The notes below the pieces were generated by a model. It was not told the origin of the DNA and ran no database searches. It saw only the letters and a program-made list of their open reading frames with translations. Made by a program: the position numbers and the translations under genes. Shown one piece after another: positions 1 to 8,352 of a stretch of DNA of 64,000 bases; position 1 is the stretch's first letter, and every line of letters begins with the position of its first letter. The stretch comes from Streptomyces noursei (GTDB lineage: Bacteria; Actinomycetota; Actinomycetes; Streptomycetales; Streptomycetaceae), in contig NZ_CP070326.1 of the NCBI RefSeq assembly GCF_016917755.1, positions 8,246,001 through 8,310,000 on the forward strand, given 5' to 3'.

Positions 1-4
1 TCGC

Positions 5-352
5 TCAGGCGCCGCCCAGCAGCAGTTCGGTGTCGCGCCGCAGCCGCCGTGCCGCAGCGACCTCGAAACCGGGGCCGTCGACCCGGAGCGGCGTCCCCTG
101 CACCAAGGCGCTCAGGGGCGCCTGGGGTGGGTCGGCCAACACCGCGGCGAGCGGCCGTACGGCGTCGCGGACTCGTTCACAGGCATGAGGGTTGGGCTCA
201 CGTAGCACTCCAGAGGTGAGGAGGGAAGCCAGGCACCTCGCCGAGGGATCTCGACGCCGGGCAGCCGGCGACAACCACGGCCGCACGACGAGCGCAGTAG
301 TTGACACAACTATGTGACAGTTATCGAGAGAACCACAATCCTCTAGTGGCAT
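5..352 (-). CDS. Hypothetical protein or gene remnant (115 aa)
   Basis: An open frame divergent from the TetR gene that follows. The N-terminal third has no recognisable character. The C-terminal part, with repeated RLRRDTELLLGGA-like charged and leucine-rich sequence, looks more protein-like. No family is recognised and no convincing ribosome binding site precedes the start. It may be the remaining 3' end of a gene once controlled by the adjacent TetR regulator, or a chance frame. It ends only five bases from the window edge, so its downstream context is unseen. Confidence 0.25.
   Translation of the reverse strand: MPLEDCGSLDNCHIVVSTTALVVRPWLSPAARRRDPSARCLASLLTSGVLREPNPHACERVRDAVRPLAAVLADPPQAPLSALVQGTPLRVDGPGFEVAAARRLRRDTELLLGGA
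299..327. promoter_or_regulatory. Possible TetR operator
   Basis: The AT-richer stretch upstream of the TetR gene contains a small inverted repeat AGTTG-ACA-CAACT (299-311), followed by AACTATGTGACAGTTAT, which repeats the AACT and AGTT half-sites. A TTGACA hexamer sits at 301-306 but has no good -10 at standard spacing. The match is short, so this is only a candidate autoregulatory site. Confidence 0.25.
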
Positions 353-395
353 TTTCTGGCCAATCGGCCTCGCGCACCCCTAAGATCCCGTCACG

Positions 396-935
396 ATGAG
401 AGCCGACGCCGCACGCAACCTGGACGCGGTCCTGCAGACCGGAGCACGCCTGCTGGCGCACGATCCCGCGACGAGCATCGCGGCGATCGCGACCGCTGCG
501 GGCGTGGACCGCCGCACCGTCTACCGTCGCTTCAGCACCCGCGAGGCGCTGATGGCCGCCGTCCACACCGCCAAACTCGACGCCTGCGAAGAGGTCCTCG
601 CGCAGGCCCGGCTGACCGAGGCGCCCGTGACCGTGGCACTGCACCGGTACGCCGAGGACATCATCGCCGTGAGCAGGAAATGGCCGGTGGATCTCCAACA
701 GGCGCGGGACGAGGCCGCAACCGCACGCCTTCAGCGACTGCTCCAACACCTCGACGCGTTCATGGCGCGGGCCGTCCGCGAAGGCGTCCTCCGCCCGGGC
801 CTCCCGGACCGCTGGGCACGCACCCTGCTGACGCACCTCACCAACATGGCGTCCCACGAGATGCCCGAACTGACCCCCGCGCAGGGAGCCGACCTCGTGA
901 CCCGGTCCCTGCTCACCGGGCTGGGGCCGAACTGA
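396..935 (+). CDS. TetR/AcrR family transcriptional regulator
   Basis: A 179-residue one-component repressor. Residues 1-60 form the usual three-helix DNA-binding domain: the stretch SIAAIATAAGVDRRTVYRRF is the helix-turn-helix, with the TVYRRF recognition-helix ending typical of the family. The remainder is a helical ligand-binding and dimerisation domain of normal length. No Shine-Dalgarno sequence is visible. A TAAGAT hexamer lies at 381-386, nine bases before the ATG, so the message may be leaderless. The neighbours (a fragment upstream, a convergent lipoprotein downstream) do not show its target. Confidence 0.85.
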   Translation: MRADAARNLDAVLQTGARLLAHDPATSIAAIATAAGVDRRTVYRRFSTREALMAAVHTAKLDACEEVLAQARLTEAPVTVALHRYAEDIIAVSRKWPVDLQQARDEAATARLQRLLQHLDAFMARAVREGVLRPGLPDRWARTLLTHLTNMASHEMPELTPAQGADLVTRSLLTGLGPN

Positions 936-986
936 CGCCGGTCCGCACCGACCCGATCGACCCCGCCCGCGGCCGGTTCCCGCCGG

Positions 987-1892
987 TCAGTCGCGCTGCG
1001 CCACGAGGTCCCGGAGCACCTTCAGCACGTCGGCGGTGTCGTCGGCGGGCGGGGCCTGCACCGCCGCCTTGGCGCCGTAGTCGGAGTAGCGCGTGCTGGT
1101 CTTGATCGTGCCCTGCGGGGTCTTGATGTCCACGTCCATCTTCACGGGGTAGTCCTGGCCGTTGACCCAGACGTCGTAGTCGTAGCTCTTGACGCCCGCC
1201 TTCTTGATGTTCGCGAAGAGCTTCTCCCGCTGCTCGGCCGTGAGGTTGGTGACGGACTTGAGCGACCCGAGCCCCGCCTCGACGCCCAGCGAGCCCTGGT
1301 AGTGCTCGGCGTGCTCGCCGTCGACCTCGCCGCCGCCCAGGTGCCTGACGTCCGGCGAGCCGAGCAGCATCGCGAGCTGCTGCGACGGGTCCTGGTTCAT
1401 GTCGTCCAGGCCGGCGGTGACCTGCCGCATGAGGGCGTTGTCGGCCGACTCCGCGGCGGCGGCCCGGAGGTCGAACTTGCCCCACCGCTTGCCGTCGAAC
1501 GCCTCGGTCCGCTTGCCCATGTCCACGTAGACGGTGTTGTCGAGCCACACCATGTGCGACGTCTCGGCGCCGCCCGCCCGGCCCCCGAGCGGGCTCTCAC
1601 TCATGGTCACGTCCATGACCATCGGGTCCCATCCCATGACGCCCGACACCTTCGTCTCGCCACCGTCCGGCAGCCCCGCCGGCATCGACATGCTCATCGT
1701 GACCTTCGCCGACTTCGCCGCCGCGGTCTTCTTGTAGGCGACCGTGAGCGCCTGGATCGGGGCGCGCTCGGCGCCCCCGCCGGAGCCGTCCCCCGCGACC
1801 TTCTTCGCGCCCTGCTGGCAGCCCGCCGCCCCTGCCAGTACGGCCACCGCCATGAGCGAGACGCCGGTGCGCCGCGCGATCCCCTTCTGCAT
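987..1892 (-). CDS. Secreted lipoprotein, LppX/LolA-like fold
   Basis: A 301-residue protein with a clear lipoprotein signal peptide: charged MQKGIARR, a hydrophobic core, and the lipobox LAGAAGC near residue 25, so it should be lipid-anchored outside the membrane. The mature part has the repeated pattern of actinobacterial LppX/LprG-like lipoproteins: a helix (VAYKKTAAAKSAKVTMSMSM) followed by beta strands including VYVDMGKRTEAFDGKRW and YDYDVWVNGQDYPVKMDVDI. Such proteins are thought to bind lipids or hydrophobic ligands, but the ligand here is unknown. It converges on the TetR gene and diverges from the histidine kinase. Confidence 0.85.
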   Translation of the reverse strand: MQKGIARRTGVSLMAVAVLAGAAGCQQGAKKVAGDGSGGGAERAPIQALTVAYKKTAAAKSAKVTMSMSMPAGLPDGGETKVSGVMGWDPMVMDVTMSESPLGGRAGGAETSHMVWLDNTVYVDMGKRTEAFDGKRWGKFDLRAAAAESADNALMRQVTAGLDDMNQDPSQQLAMLLGSPDVRHLGGGEVDGEHAEHYQGSLGVEAGLGSLKSVTNLTAEQREKLFANIKKAGVKSYDYDVWVNGQDYPVKMDVDIKTPQGTIKTSTRYSDYGAKAAVQAPPADDTADVLKVLRDLVAQRD

Positions 1893-2187
1893 GCCCCACC
1901 CCTTTTTGTCCGCCTCCGGGAATTACGCACGCACCGTAACGCATTGGCCTGACATTTATCGAAAGAGGTGATCCGGCTGTACCGCGCGCCCGCCGCCTCC
2001 CCAGCGCCTTTATCGCCGCTTTCCTTACTGCCGATTTACGGTTCCTTTGAGCACTATGGGTGTGTCTTGGCAACGTTCGTGTGCCTCAGGACACCTGAGG
2101 AAGAATCAAAGGACCACCAGTGCGCCCACCCGTCATCCCGATGTCAGCCTCCGCACCCGGCCCGGCGGAGCATCGGAGCTGACGACG

Positions 2188-3450
2188 ATGGCGAACTCCC
2201 CGCAATCCACCGCGACACTGGGGCCCCTCCCCTCCAAGCCCGTCCGAAGCCCGCTTCCCGATCCGCGCCACCGCTCCGCGCCGTGGTTGCGCCCCACCAT
2301 CCGGATACGGCTCACGCTGCTGTACGGCGGCATGTTCCTGATGGCCGGCGTCGTACTGCTCACGATCATCTTCTTCTTCGCGGCCGGCACCCTCAAAGAA
2401 GGCACTCCGGACTTCAGGGTCTTCGGCACCAACCTGAGGGTCAGCAACGTCAACTGCCCCATCCTGCCGACGTCCGGCAGCGTCGACGAGATCAACACGG
2501 CGATCAGCGCCTGCATCCAGGACCAACGCACCCTGGCGCTGGGCCAGTTCCTCAACCGTTCGTTGTTGGCGTTGTTGGGGTTGACGATCGTGGCGTTCGC
2601 GTTCGGTTATGCGATGGCGGGGCGGGTGCTGTCGCCGTTGGGGCGGATCACGCGGACCGCGCAGCGGGTGGCGGGGTCGGATCTGCATCGGCGGATCGAG
2701 TTGGGTGGTCCGGATGACGAGCTGAAGGAGTTGGCGGACACCTTCGACGAGATGTTGGACCGGTTGGACCGGGCGTTTGAGTCGCAGCGGCGGTTCGTGT
2801 CGAACGCGTCGCATGAGTTGCGGACGCCGTTGGCGATCAATCGGACGTTGTTGGAGGTGCAGCTGGCGGATCCGCAGGCGTCGCCGGAGGTGCAGCAGCT
2901 GGGGAAGACGCTGTTGGCGACCAATGAGCGCAGTGAGCAGTTGGTGGAGGGGTTGCTGCTGCTGGCGCGCAGTGAGAACAAGATCGTGGACAAGCGTCCG
3001 GTGGATCTGTCGGAGGTGGCCTCGCAGGCGGTGGATCAGACGCGTGAGGAGGCGCAGGCCAAGGGGGTGCAGCTGCGCGGGGTGCGGCAGCAGGTGTTCG
3101 TGCAGGGCAATGGGGTGCTGTTGGAGCGGATCGCGTTGAATCTGGTGCAGAACGCGGTGCGGTACAACGTGCCGGAGGGCGGTTGGGTGGAGGTGACCAC
3201 GGAGCCGCAGCCGGGGTGTGCGGTGCTGGTGGTCTCCAATACGGGGCCGGTGGTGCCGGCCTACGAGGTGGAGAACCTCTTCGAACCGTTCCGGCGGCTG
3301 CGTACGGAGCGGACCGGCAGCGACAAGGGCGTGGGCCTTGGCCTGTCCATCGTCCGGTCCGTGGTCCGCGCCCACGACGGCACCATCACCGCCGAACCCC
3401 GCGAAGGCGGCGGACTCGACATGCGCGTCGTCCTCCCGCACGCACCGTGA
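2188..3450 (+). CDS. Two-component sensor histidine kinase
   Basis: A membrane sensor kinase of about 420 residues. An upstream in-frame ATG at 2047 exists, but 2188 is preferred: it has GGAG nine bases upstream and removes 47 uncharacteristic residues. Order: first membrane segment near residues 43-65, an extracytoplasmic loop with two cysteines, a second membrane segment near 127-150, HAMP, HisKA with SHELRTPLA (phosphorylated His near residue 209), and an HATPase domain with NAVRYN and GLGLSIVRS. No response regulator is adjacent on either side, so it is an orphan within this window. The 3' half of the gene has more G and T at third positions than its ends. Confidence 0.9.
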   Translation: MANSPQSTATLGPLPSKPVRSPLPDPRHRSAPWLRPTIRIRLTLLYGGMFLMAGVVLLTIIFFFAAGTLKEGTPDFRVFGTNLRVSNVNCPILPTSGSVDEINTAISACIQDQRTLALGQFLNRSLLALLGLTIVAFAFGYAMAGRVLSPLGRITRTAQRVAGSDLHRRIELGGPDDELKELADTFDEMLDRLDRAFESQRRFVSNASHELRTPLAINRTLLEVQLADPQASPEVQQLGKTLLATNERSEQLVEGLLLLARSENKIVDKRPVDLSEVASQAVDQTREEAQAKGVQLRGVRQQVFVQGNGVLLERIALNLVQNAVRYNVPEGGWVEVTTEPQPGCAVLVVSNTGPVVPAYEVENLFEPFRRLRTERTGSDKGVGLGLSIVRSVVRAHDGTITAEPREGGGLDMRVVLPHAP

Positions 3451-3523
3451 TGTCCGCGGGCTTCCTCGGCCGGTCGGTGGCAGGGACGAACGCCCCCTGC
3501 CACCGACTCGCGCCCGCCCTGCC

Positions 3524-3700
3524 TCACTGATCGTCCGGCACCGCCCGTTCCGCGGTGCGGGACGCGACGAGGATGGACAGTGTGCTCCGGGCCTCACGCC
3601 GTAGTTCCTCGCGCCGCGCGAAGGCGGAGGTGAAGGCGAGAACCGAGACCGTCGCCGCATACAGGGCAACACCAACAGCAGACAGGAGCCCGATACTCAT
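3524..3700 (-). CDS. Small single-pass membrane protein
   Basis: A 58-residue protein. The longer frame starts at 3748, but the ATG at 3700 follows a GAAAGGTG ribosome binding site and begins MSIGLLSAVGVALYAATVSV, a single N-terminal membrane helix. The rest is a short basic and acidic cytoplasmic tail (ARREELRREARSTLSILV). Proteins of this pattern are common but uncharacterised in Streptomyces. It is convergent with the histidine kinase and divergent from the amidase. Confidence 0.65.
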   Translation of the reverse strand: MSIGLLSAVGVALYAATVSVLAFTSAFARREELRREARSTLSILVASRTAERAVPDDQ

Positions 3701-3916
3701 CGGGCACGCACCTTTCTTCCCCCCACTTGGGTACGCCCGGCCGGCCAATCGGACCGGGGTGCGTGCTGCGCTTCCACCTTACGCATCCTGTCAACACCCT
3801 TACGCCGCCGCGTCCCACGCCGCCCTGCCCACTGTTCCCGCCTACCGTTCCCGCCCACCGGTTCCCCGTGTCGAAGCCGGGACGTGCGGCGGCCCGCAGG
3901 TAGTTTTCGGGACGGA

Positions 3917-3940
3917 CAGTCACTCGTTCAGTCACTCGTT
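3917..3940. repeat. Perfect tandem repeat of a 12-bp unit before the amidase
   Basis: Two abutting copies of CAGTCACTCGTT lie in the 319-bp gap (3701-4019) between the divergent small membrane protein and the amidase, about 80 bp before the amidase start. The placement fits a regulator-binding direct repeat. Nothing else distinct was seen in this gap. Confidence 0.6.
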
Positions 3941-4019
3941 CCACATGCGTCAGGCATTGCGGCCGGAGGGAGCGACCCACCATGCGTCCGCGCTTCTTCT
4001 CATCGCCGTGGAGGCCCCG

Positions 4020-4628
4020 GTGAACCGCGACGAGTGGGCGCTCGGCCGTAGGCATCTCGTGACGGGGCTGGCCGCGCTCGCCGCCACCTCGGCGTGTTCG
4101 GGCTCGGGCGCCCCTGGGCCCGGCGCCAGCCGCGCGGCACCGGGCTATCCGCAGGCGCAGTGGGTTCCCGCCAGCATCACCAACTTCACCCCCGCCGACC
4201 GGCCGGCCAGTCATCCCGTACAGATGGTGATCGTGCACGTCACGCAGGAGACGTTCCCCGACACCCTGATGCTGTTCGGCCGTCCCGGCTACCGCGCCTC
4301 CGCCCACTACACCCTGCGGTCCCAGGACGGTTACCTCGCCCAGTGCGTACAGGAACACGACGTCGCCTGGCACGCCGGCAACAGCACGTACAACTGGCGC
4401 AGCATCGGGGTGGAGCACGAGGGGCGGGTCGACGAACCCCACTGGTTCACCGATGTGCTCTACGAGCGGTCGGCCGCGCTGACCGCCGCGATCTGCCACC
4501 GCTACGGCATCCCGATCGACCGCCGCCACATCATCGGCCACAACGAGGTGCCCGGCGCCGACCACGTCGACCCCGGTCCACTGTGGGACTGGCCCCGCTA
4601 TATGCGGCTGGTGGCCGCCGCCTTCTGA
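4020..4628 (+). CDS. N-acetylmuramoyl-L-alanine amidase (Amidase_2/PGRP fold), exported lipoprotein
   Basis: A zinc amidase that should cleave the lactyl-amide bond between N-acetylmuramic acid and the stem peptide. GTG 4020 is chosen because GGAGG sits five bases upstream. The N-terminus carries twin arginines (LGRRHLVTGLAALAATSAC), a hydrophobic core and a lipobox-like TSAC, so export as a lipoprotein is likely. Family features: VIVHVTQ (first zinc histidine), SAHYTLR, WHAGNSTYNWRSIGVEHEG, and HIIGHNEVPGADHVDPG carrying the later zinc ligands. Mature length of about 180 residues is normal for a single-domain enzyme. A role in wall turnover is inferred from the family. Confidence 0.9.
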   Translation: MNRDEWALGRRHLVTGLAALAATSACSGSGAPGPGASRAAPGYPQAQWVPASITNFTPADRPASHPVQMVIVHVTQETFPDTLMLFGRPGYRASAHYTLRSQDGYLAQCVQEHDVAWHAGNSTYNWRSIGVEHEGRVDEPHWFTDVLYERSAALTAAICHRYGIPIDRRHIIGHNEVPGADHVDPGPLWDWPRYMRLVAAAF

Positions 4629-4677
4629 CCACTGCCCGGTGGACGCCGGTGGGCCCGGTGGCCCGGGCCCATCTCGG

Positions 4678-5094
4678 TCAGCGGTCGCCGTTGAAGTAGG
4701 TGATGTCCCAGTGGGTGCCGCTCGGTGCGACTTCGCGGGCGTAGACGTTGCCCGCCGGGGACTTGTAGGTCTTGGCGCCGTCACCCGGGCGTGGGCCCGT
4801 GTAGCGGAAGGGGCCGGCGATGTACCTGTCCACGCACGGGGTCACATGGACATCGACCCTGTAGCCGTTCCAGTGGCTGTACTTGCCTTCCTGGTGGCCC
4901 TTCTCGGTGCCCGCGGTGACGGTGACCGCGCACCGGCTCGCCCGCTTGAACACGATCACACCGGCGACGGTGGTCCGGTTGATCTGCTCGAAGGACGTGC
5001 AGCTCCGGTTGTTCCGGTTGCTGCACCGGCCGGACGAGGTCCAGGCGACGCCGGCCTTCCGGAACTGCTGCGCCGCGGCGGTGTGGGTGTACTT
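4678..5094 (-). pseudogene. M15-like zinc peptidase domain, 5' truncated
   Basis: A 138-residue domain resembling Streptomyces secreted peptidases of the D,D-carboxypeptidase (M15) type. It contains YSHWNGYRVDV, which fits the SHxxG...D zinc motif, four cysteines likely forming disulfides (CSNRNNRSCTSF, VTPCVDRY), and a terminal HWDITYF that could supply the last zinc ligand. Secreted relatives begin with a signal peptide. Here the frame upstream runs into Pro/Arg-rich sequence with no hydrophobic segment and no usable start, and the PadR gene ends only about 140 bp away. A remnant of a linker (SLPARSQPTAPGTAPDHR) is visible in another frame, consistent with a frameshift plus loss of the 5' end. 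Confidence 0.5.
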
Positions 5095-5237
5095 CGCCGG
5101 ACGGCCGTCGCGTGGGTGCGCTGGTGACGGTCGTGCGGTGGTCTGGGGCGGTGCCCGGCGCGGTCGGCTGCGATCGGGCCGGCAGGGACGGCAGGGCGGA
5201 CCCGACTCGGTCCGCCCAACTCGCCGTTCTCCCGGCC

Positions 5238-5888
5238 CTATTCGGCGGTCTCGGTGGATTCGTGCGCGGCGGGGGCGTCCGCGCCCGGCTCCGCCGCGTC
5301 CTGGAACGCCTCCAGCATCTCCGGGGACCAGGTCAGGCTGCCGTCCCGCAGGTCGTCGAGCACTCCTTGGAGCCAGCGCTCCTCCGCACCGACGACGGCG
5401 AGGAGGTATTCGTTCTCGATCAGCGTGATCCGTGGGAGTCCGGCCGGGGCCGCGGCGTTCTGGCGCTCCAGTTCGGCGCGCTGGGCCGCGAGCCGTTTCC
5501 GGCGCCGCTCCAGGATCGGTGCCACCTCGTCCGGGCTGAGCATCAGCATGTTCGACAGCGCGGCCGGGAACACCGGGAACTCCGCCTTGGGCACCGCCAG
5601 CATCTGCTCCAGCCACTGGCGAGTGACCGCCCGCCCCTCGTCGGTGACCTCGTAGACCGTCCGCTCCGGGTACTGCTGATCGCGCTCGGTGTGCCGGACG
5701 GTGATCAGTCCGCCGGTCTGCAGCCGCTCGATGGTGCGGTAGAGCCCGGCCCGCTGGCCGACGTTGACCACCTGCTCCTTGCCCCACTCCTTGAGCAGTT
5801 GCTGGATGCCGTAGGGGTGCAGCGGGCGGTGGTGCAGCAGCGTCAGCACGGTGAGGCCGAGCGGCGAGCTCTTCACGGGGGCGGTCAT
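5238..5888 (-). CDS. PadR family transcriptional regulator
   Basis: About 216 residues. The start at 5888 (MTAPVKSSPLGLTVLTLLHH) is chosen because family members begin just before the LTVL...L helix. The N-terminal winged helix includes YGIQQLLKEWG, RAGLYRTIERLQTGGLI and the wing RTVYEVTDEGR. The C-terminal half is helical and dimer-forming, with a charged coiled-coil-like ERRRKRLAAQRAELERQN. It is divergently arranged with an FAD monooxygenase, and operator-like repeats fill the space between, so repression of both genes is the simplest model. Confidence 0.9.
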   Translation of the reverse strand: MTAPVKSSPLGLTVLTLLHHRPLHPYGIQQLLKEWGKEQVVNVGQRAGLYRTIERLQTGGLITVRHTERDQQYPERTVYEVTDEGRAVTRQWLEQMLAVPKAEFPVFPAALSNMLMLSPDEVAPILERRRKRLAAQRAELERQNAAAPAGLPRITLIENEYLLAVVGAEERWLQGVLDDLRDGSLTWSPEMLEAFQDAAEPGADAPAAHESTETAE

Positions 5889-5912
5889 GCGGGTCATCGT
5901 AGTCAACGACGT

Positions 5913-5946
5913 AACTAGTTGCATTGGGACTAGTTGCTTTGCAACT
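5913..5946. promoter_or_regulatory. Operator-like repeats between padR and the FAD monooxygenase
   Basis: AACTAGTTGC (5913-5922) and GACTAGTTGC (5929-5938) are direct repeats spaced 16 bp. The second overlaps a perfect inverted repeat AGTTGC-TTT-GCAACT (5932-5946), and AACTAGTT is itself palindromic. This AT-rich island sits directly upstream of the PadR start and 100 bp before the monooxygenase, where a PadR dimer would be expected to bind. Confidence 0.65.
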
Positions 5947-6048
5947 ATGGGGCATCGGCACGGCGGCGCACACGCACCGCCGTCGCCGGTGCGACGCGAA
6001 CGATCCATGCACTTCGCAACGATCCACGCACTTCAACTGGGAGCGGTT

Positions 6049-7326
6049 ATGGACCTCAATGGCGGGCTCGGCGGCCACGGCGGCCGGACGCGGACGGCAC
6101 TGGTCATCGGGGGTGGGGTGGCGGGGCCGGTGACGGCACTCGCGCTGCGCAGGGCAGGCATCGCGGCGACGGTCTACGAGGCGTACCCGACCGCCGCGGA
6201 CGGGGTCGGGGCCTGGCTGGGCCTGGCGCCGAACGGGCTGGCGGCGCTGGCGACGGTCGGTGCCGACGCGGCGGTGCGCGCGGTGGGCGAGCCGGTCCCG
6301 GGGATGGTGATGGCGGACGGCGCCGGCAACCACTTCACCCGTTTCGACGGCTTCCCCGAGCTGCCCCCGACGATGACGATGCCGCGCGACCGGCTGTTCC
6401 GGGCACTGGCCGATCACGCGGCCGGCGAGGGCATCCGGTTCGAGTACGGCAAGCGGTTGGTCGACGCCAAGGAGTCGCCCGAGGGCGTCACGGCCCACTT
6501 CGCGGACGGCACCTCCGCCACCGCCGACCTGCTGATCGGGGCGGACGGCATACGTTCCACGGTCCGCACGGTGATCGATCCCCAGGCACCCGCGCCCGAG
6601 TACGGCGGCGTGCTGAGCTTCGGCGGCTACGCGGCGGCGGACTGCGGCATCGACGCCGAGGTCGAGGTCGAACCAGGCACCATGTACTTCGCGTTCGGCC
6701 GCGCCTTCATGGGCTACTGGCGGGGTGCGGACGGCCGGCTGATCTGGTTCGCCGGACTGCCCACGGACACCCCGCCGAGCCAGGACGAGCTGGCGCGGGT
6801 GCCCACCACCCAGTGGATGAGCAGGCTGCGCGACCTGTACGCCGGCCACGTCCCCGGTGAGCTGCTGCTGCGGCACACCGACCCCGATACGCTGATGGTC
6901 GTCGGCCAGATGGAGCAGATGCCGTCCGTACCGCACTGGCACCGGGGACGGATGGTGCTGGTGGGCGACGCGGTGCACGCGCCCTCCTCCAGCTCCGGGC
7001 AGGGCGCCTCGCTCGCCATGGAGAGCGCGGTCGAGCTGGCCCGCTGTCTGCGCGATCTCCCCACCCACCGCGAGGCGTTCGCCGCCTACGAAGCACTGCG
7101 GCGCCCGCGCGTGGAGGCGATCGGGCAGAACGCCGCGGCCGTCAACAAGGTCAAGGCGGGCAAGAGCGTCGCGCCCGCGCCGGCGATCGGGGCGCCCGAG
7201 GAGATGTTCCGCGCGCTGCACTTCCATCGGATCGCCTGGGAGGAGACGGTGACGACGGGCGGCAGGCGACGAGCGGCGGGTGAGCAGCGGCGGGTGAGGG
7301 GTGCGCGGTGCCGGCGGCAGCGGTAG
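6049..7326 (+). CDS. FAD-dependent monooxygenase (TetX/PHBH-like)
   Basis: A 425-residue flavoprotein hydroxylase of group A. ATG 6049 is preceded by GGGAG at five-base spacing. FAD-binding motifs in order: ALVIGGGVAGPVTALALRRAG (Rossmann GxGxxG), the DG-type motif LLIGADGIRSTVR, and the GD motif MVLVGDAVHAPSSSSGQG. Length and motif order fit enzymes that hydroxylate aromatic or polycyclic substrates, including TetX-like antibiotic-inactivating enzymes. The substrate cannot be read from sequence. The last 25 residues are an Arg/Gly-rich tail. Regulated divergently from PadR, it is probably an inducible detoxification or tailoring enzyme. Confidence 0.9.
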   Translation: MDLNGGLGGHGGRTRTALVIGGGVAGPVTALALRRAGIAATVYEAYPTAADGVGAWLGLAPNGLAALATVGADAAVRAVGEPVPGMVMADGAGNHFTRFDGFPELPPTMTMPRDRLFRALADHAAGEGIRFEYGKRLVDAKESPEGVTAHFADGTSATADLLIGADGIRSTVRTVIDPQAPAPEYGGVLSFGGYAAADCGIDAEVEVEPGTMYFAFGRAFMGYWRGADGRLIWFAGLPTDTPPSQDELARVPTTQWMSRLRDLYAGHVPGELLLRHTDPDTLMVVGQMEQMPSVPHWHRGRMVLVGDAVHAPSSSSGQGASLAMESAVELARCLRDLPTHREAFAAYEALRRPRVEAIGQNAAAVNKVKAGKSVAPAPAIGAPEEMFRALHFHRIAWEETVTTGGRRRAAGEQRRVRGARCRRQR

Positions 7327-7339
7327 CGGTAGCGGCCGG

Positions 7340-8278
7340 TCACCCTTCCTCGCCGGCGCCGTCCGGCACCTCCGGCACTGCGGTCGCGATCGCGCTCAGG
7401 CAGGCGCGGACCGGCGGGCTCTGCGCGCGGGCGAGCCAGGCGGCCCGGATGTCGCGGCGCAGGGCCGGGCGGGTGGCGAGGAAGCGTACGTCGGGCGGCG
7501 CGAGGCGGCGCGACATGGCCGGGGTGAGACTGGCGGCCACATTGCGGGAGACCAGGGCGAGTTGGGTGAGGTGGTCGGCGAGGAGGTAGCGGATGTCGGG
7601 CTCGACGCCGCGGGCGCGGAGCGTCTGGAGGAGGGTGCCGTGCGGCTCCGTACCGGGCGGGCAGCAGGCCCAGGCGGTGTCCGCGAGCGCACGGAGATCG
7701 GCGTGGGCGGCGAGGTCGATGGCCGAGCGCCCGGCGAGCGGGTGGTGCACGGAGAGTGCGACATAGACCTCCTCGCCGATCAGGGTGCGGAGCCTGACGC
7801 CTTCCGGGACGGCGAGGGGGCGGGTGGTCCAACTCTCGACGAGGAGGAGGTCCAGCTCACCGTCGGCGAGGCGGGGCAGCAGGTCGACGGCCTCGCCGTC
7901 GACGACCGTGGGGGTGAGGCGAGGGTGCTCGGCGGCGAGGGCGGCGAGCGCGTCGGGCAGCAGGGTGCGCACCGCGCTTCCGACGCCGCCGATGCGGAGG
8001 GGGCCCAGCACCTCGCTGCCGAGGTCGGCCAAGTCAGCTTGTGCGGACGCCAGTTGTGCGATCAGTCGATCGGCGTGGCCGGCCAGGACGCGGCCGGCGT
8101 GGGTCATGCGGACGCTGCGGCCGTGCGGTTGGAGGAGGGCGTGGCCCGCTTCGCGTTCCAGTTTGGCCAGTTGCTGGGAGACCGCGGAGGGCGTCATGTG
8201 CAGGGTGCGGGCGGCCCGGGCGATCGATCCGTGAGTGGCGACGGCGGCGAGCGCGCGGAGCCGATCAATGCTGAACAC
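7340..8278 (-). CDS. LysR family transcriptional regulator
   Basis: 312 residues. The N-terminal winged helix is classical: LRALAAVATHGSIARAARTLHMTPSAVSQQLAKLE with the following HGRSVRMTHAGRVL linker. A periplasmic-binding-protein-like effector domain follows (PLRIGGVGSAVRTLLPDAL, GELDLLLVES). It diverges from the EamA exporter with only about 75 bp between starts. That AT-rich gap holds several TNNNNA-type half-sites but no clear palindrome. Control of the exporter is inferred from this arrangement. Confidence 0.9.
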   Translation of the reverse strand: MFSIDRLRALAAVATHGSIARAARTLHMTPSAVSQQLAKLEREAGHALLQPHGRSVRMTHAGRVLAGHADRLIAQLASAQADLADLGSEVLGPLRIGGVGSAVRTLLPDALAALAAEHPRLTPTVVDGEAVDLLPRLADGELDLLLVESWTTRPLAVPEGVRLRTLIGEEVYVALSVHHPLAGRSAIDLAAHADLRALADTAWACCPPGTEPHGTLLQTLRARGVEPDIRYLLADHLTQLALVSRNVAASLTPAMSRRLAPPDVRFLATRPALRRDIRAAWLARAQSPPVRACLSAIATAVPEVPDGAGEEG

Positions 8279-8352
8279 ATTAGGGATGCTACCGATTATT
8301 GGGCTTGAATCATTGCTTTTTGTTTATGGTGCGGCCAGGCACAGTGGATGGC

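Noticed and set aside
2086..3675. Long minus-strand open frame (529 codons) opposite the histidine kinase
   Set aside because: Its composition (Arg/His/Pro/Gln-rich) is the mirror of high-GC codon bias, and the plus-strand frame has complete kinase motifs.
5095..7227. Upstream part of an 849-codon minus-strand frame over PadR and the FAD monooxygenase
   Set aside because: Only its last 138 codons look like protein; the rest is antisense to the flavoprotein or out of frame with PadR.
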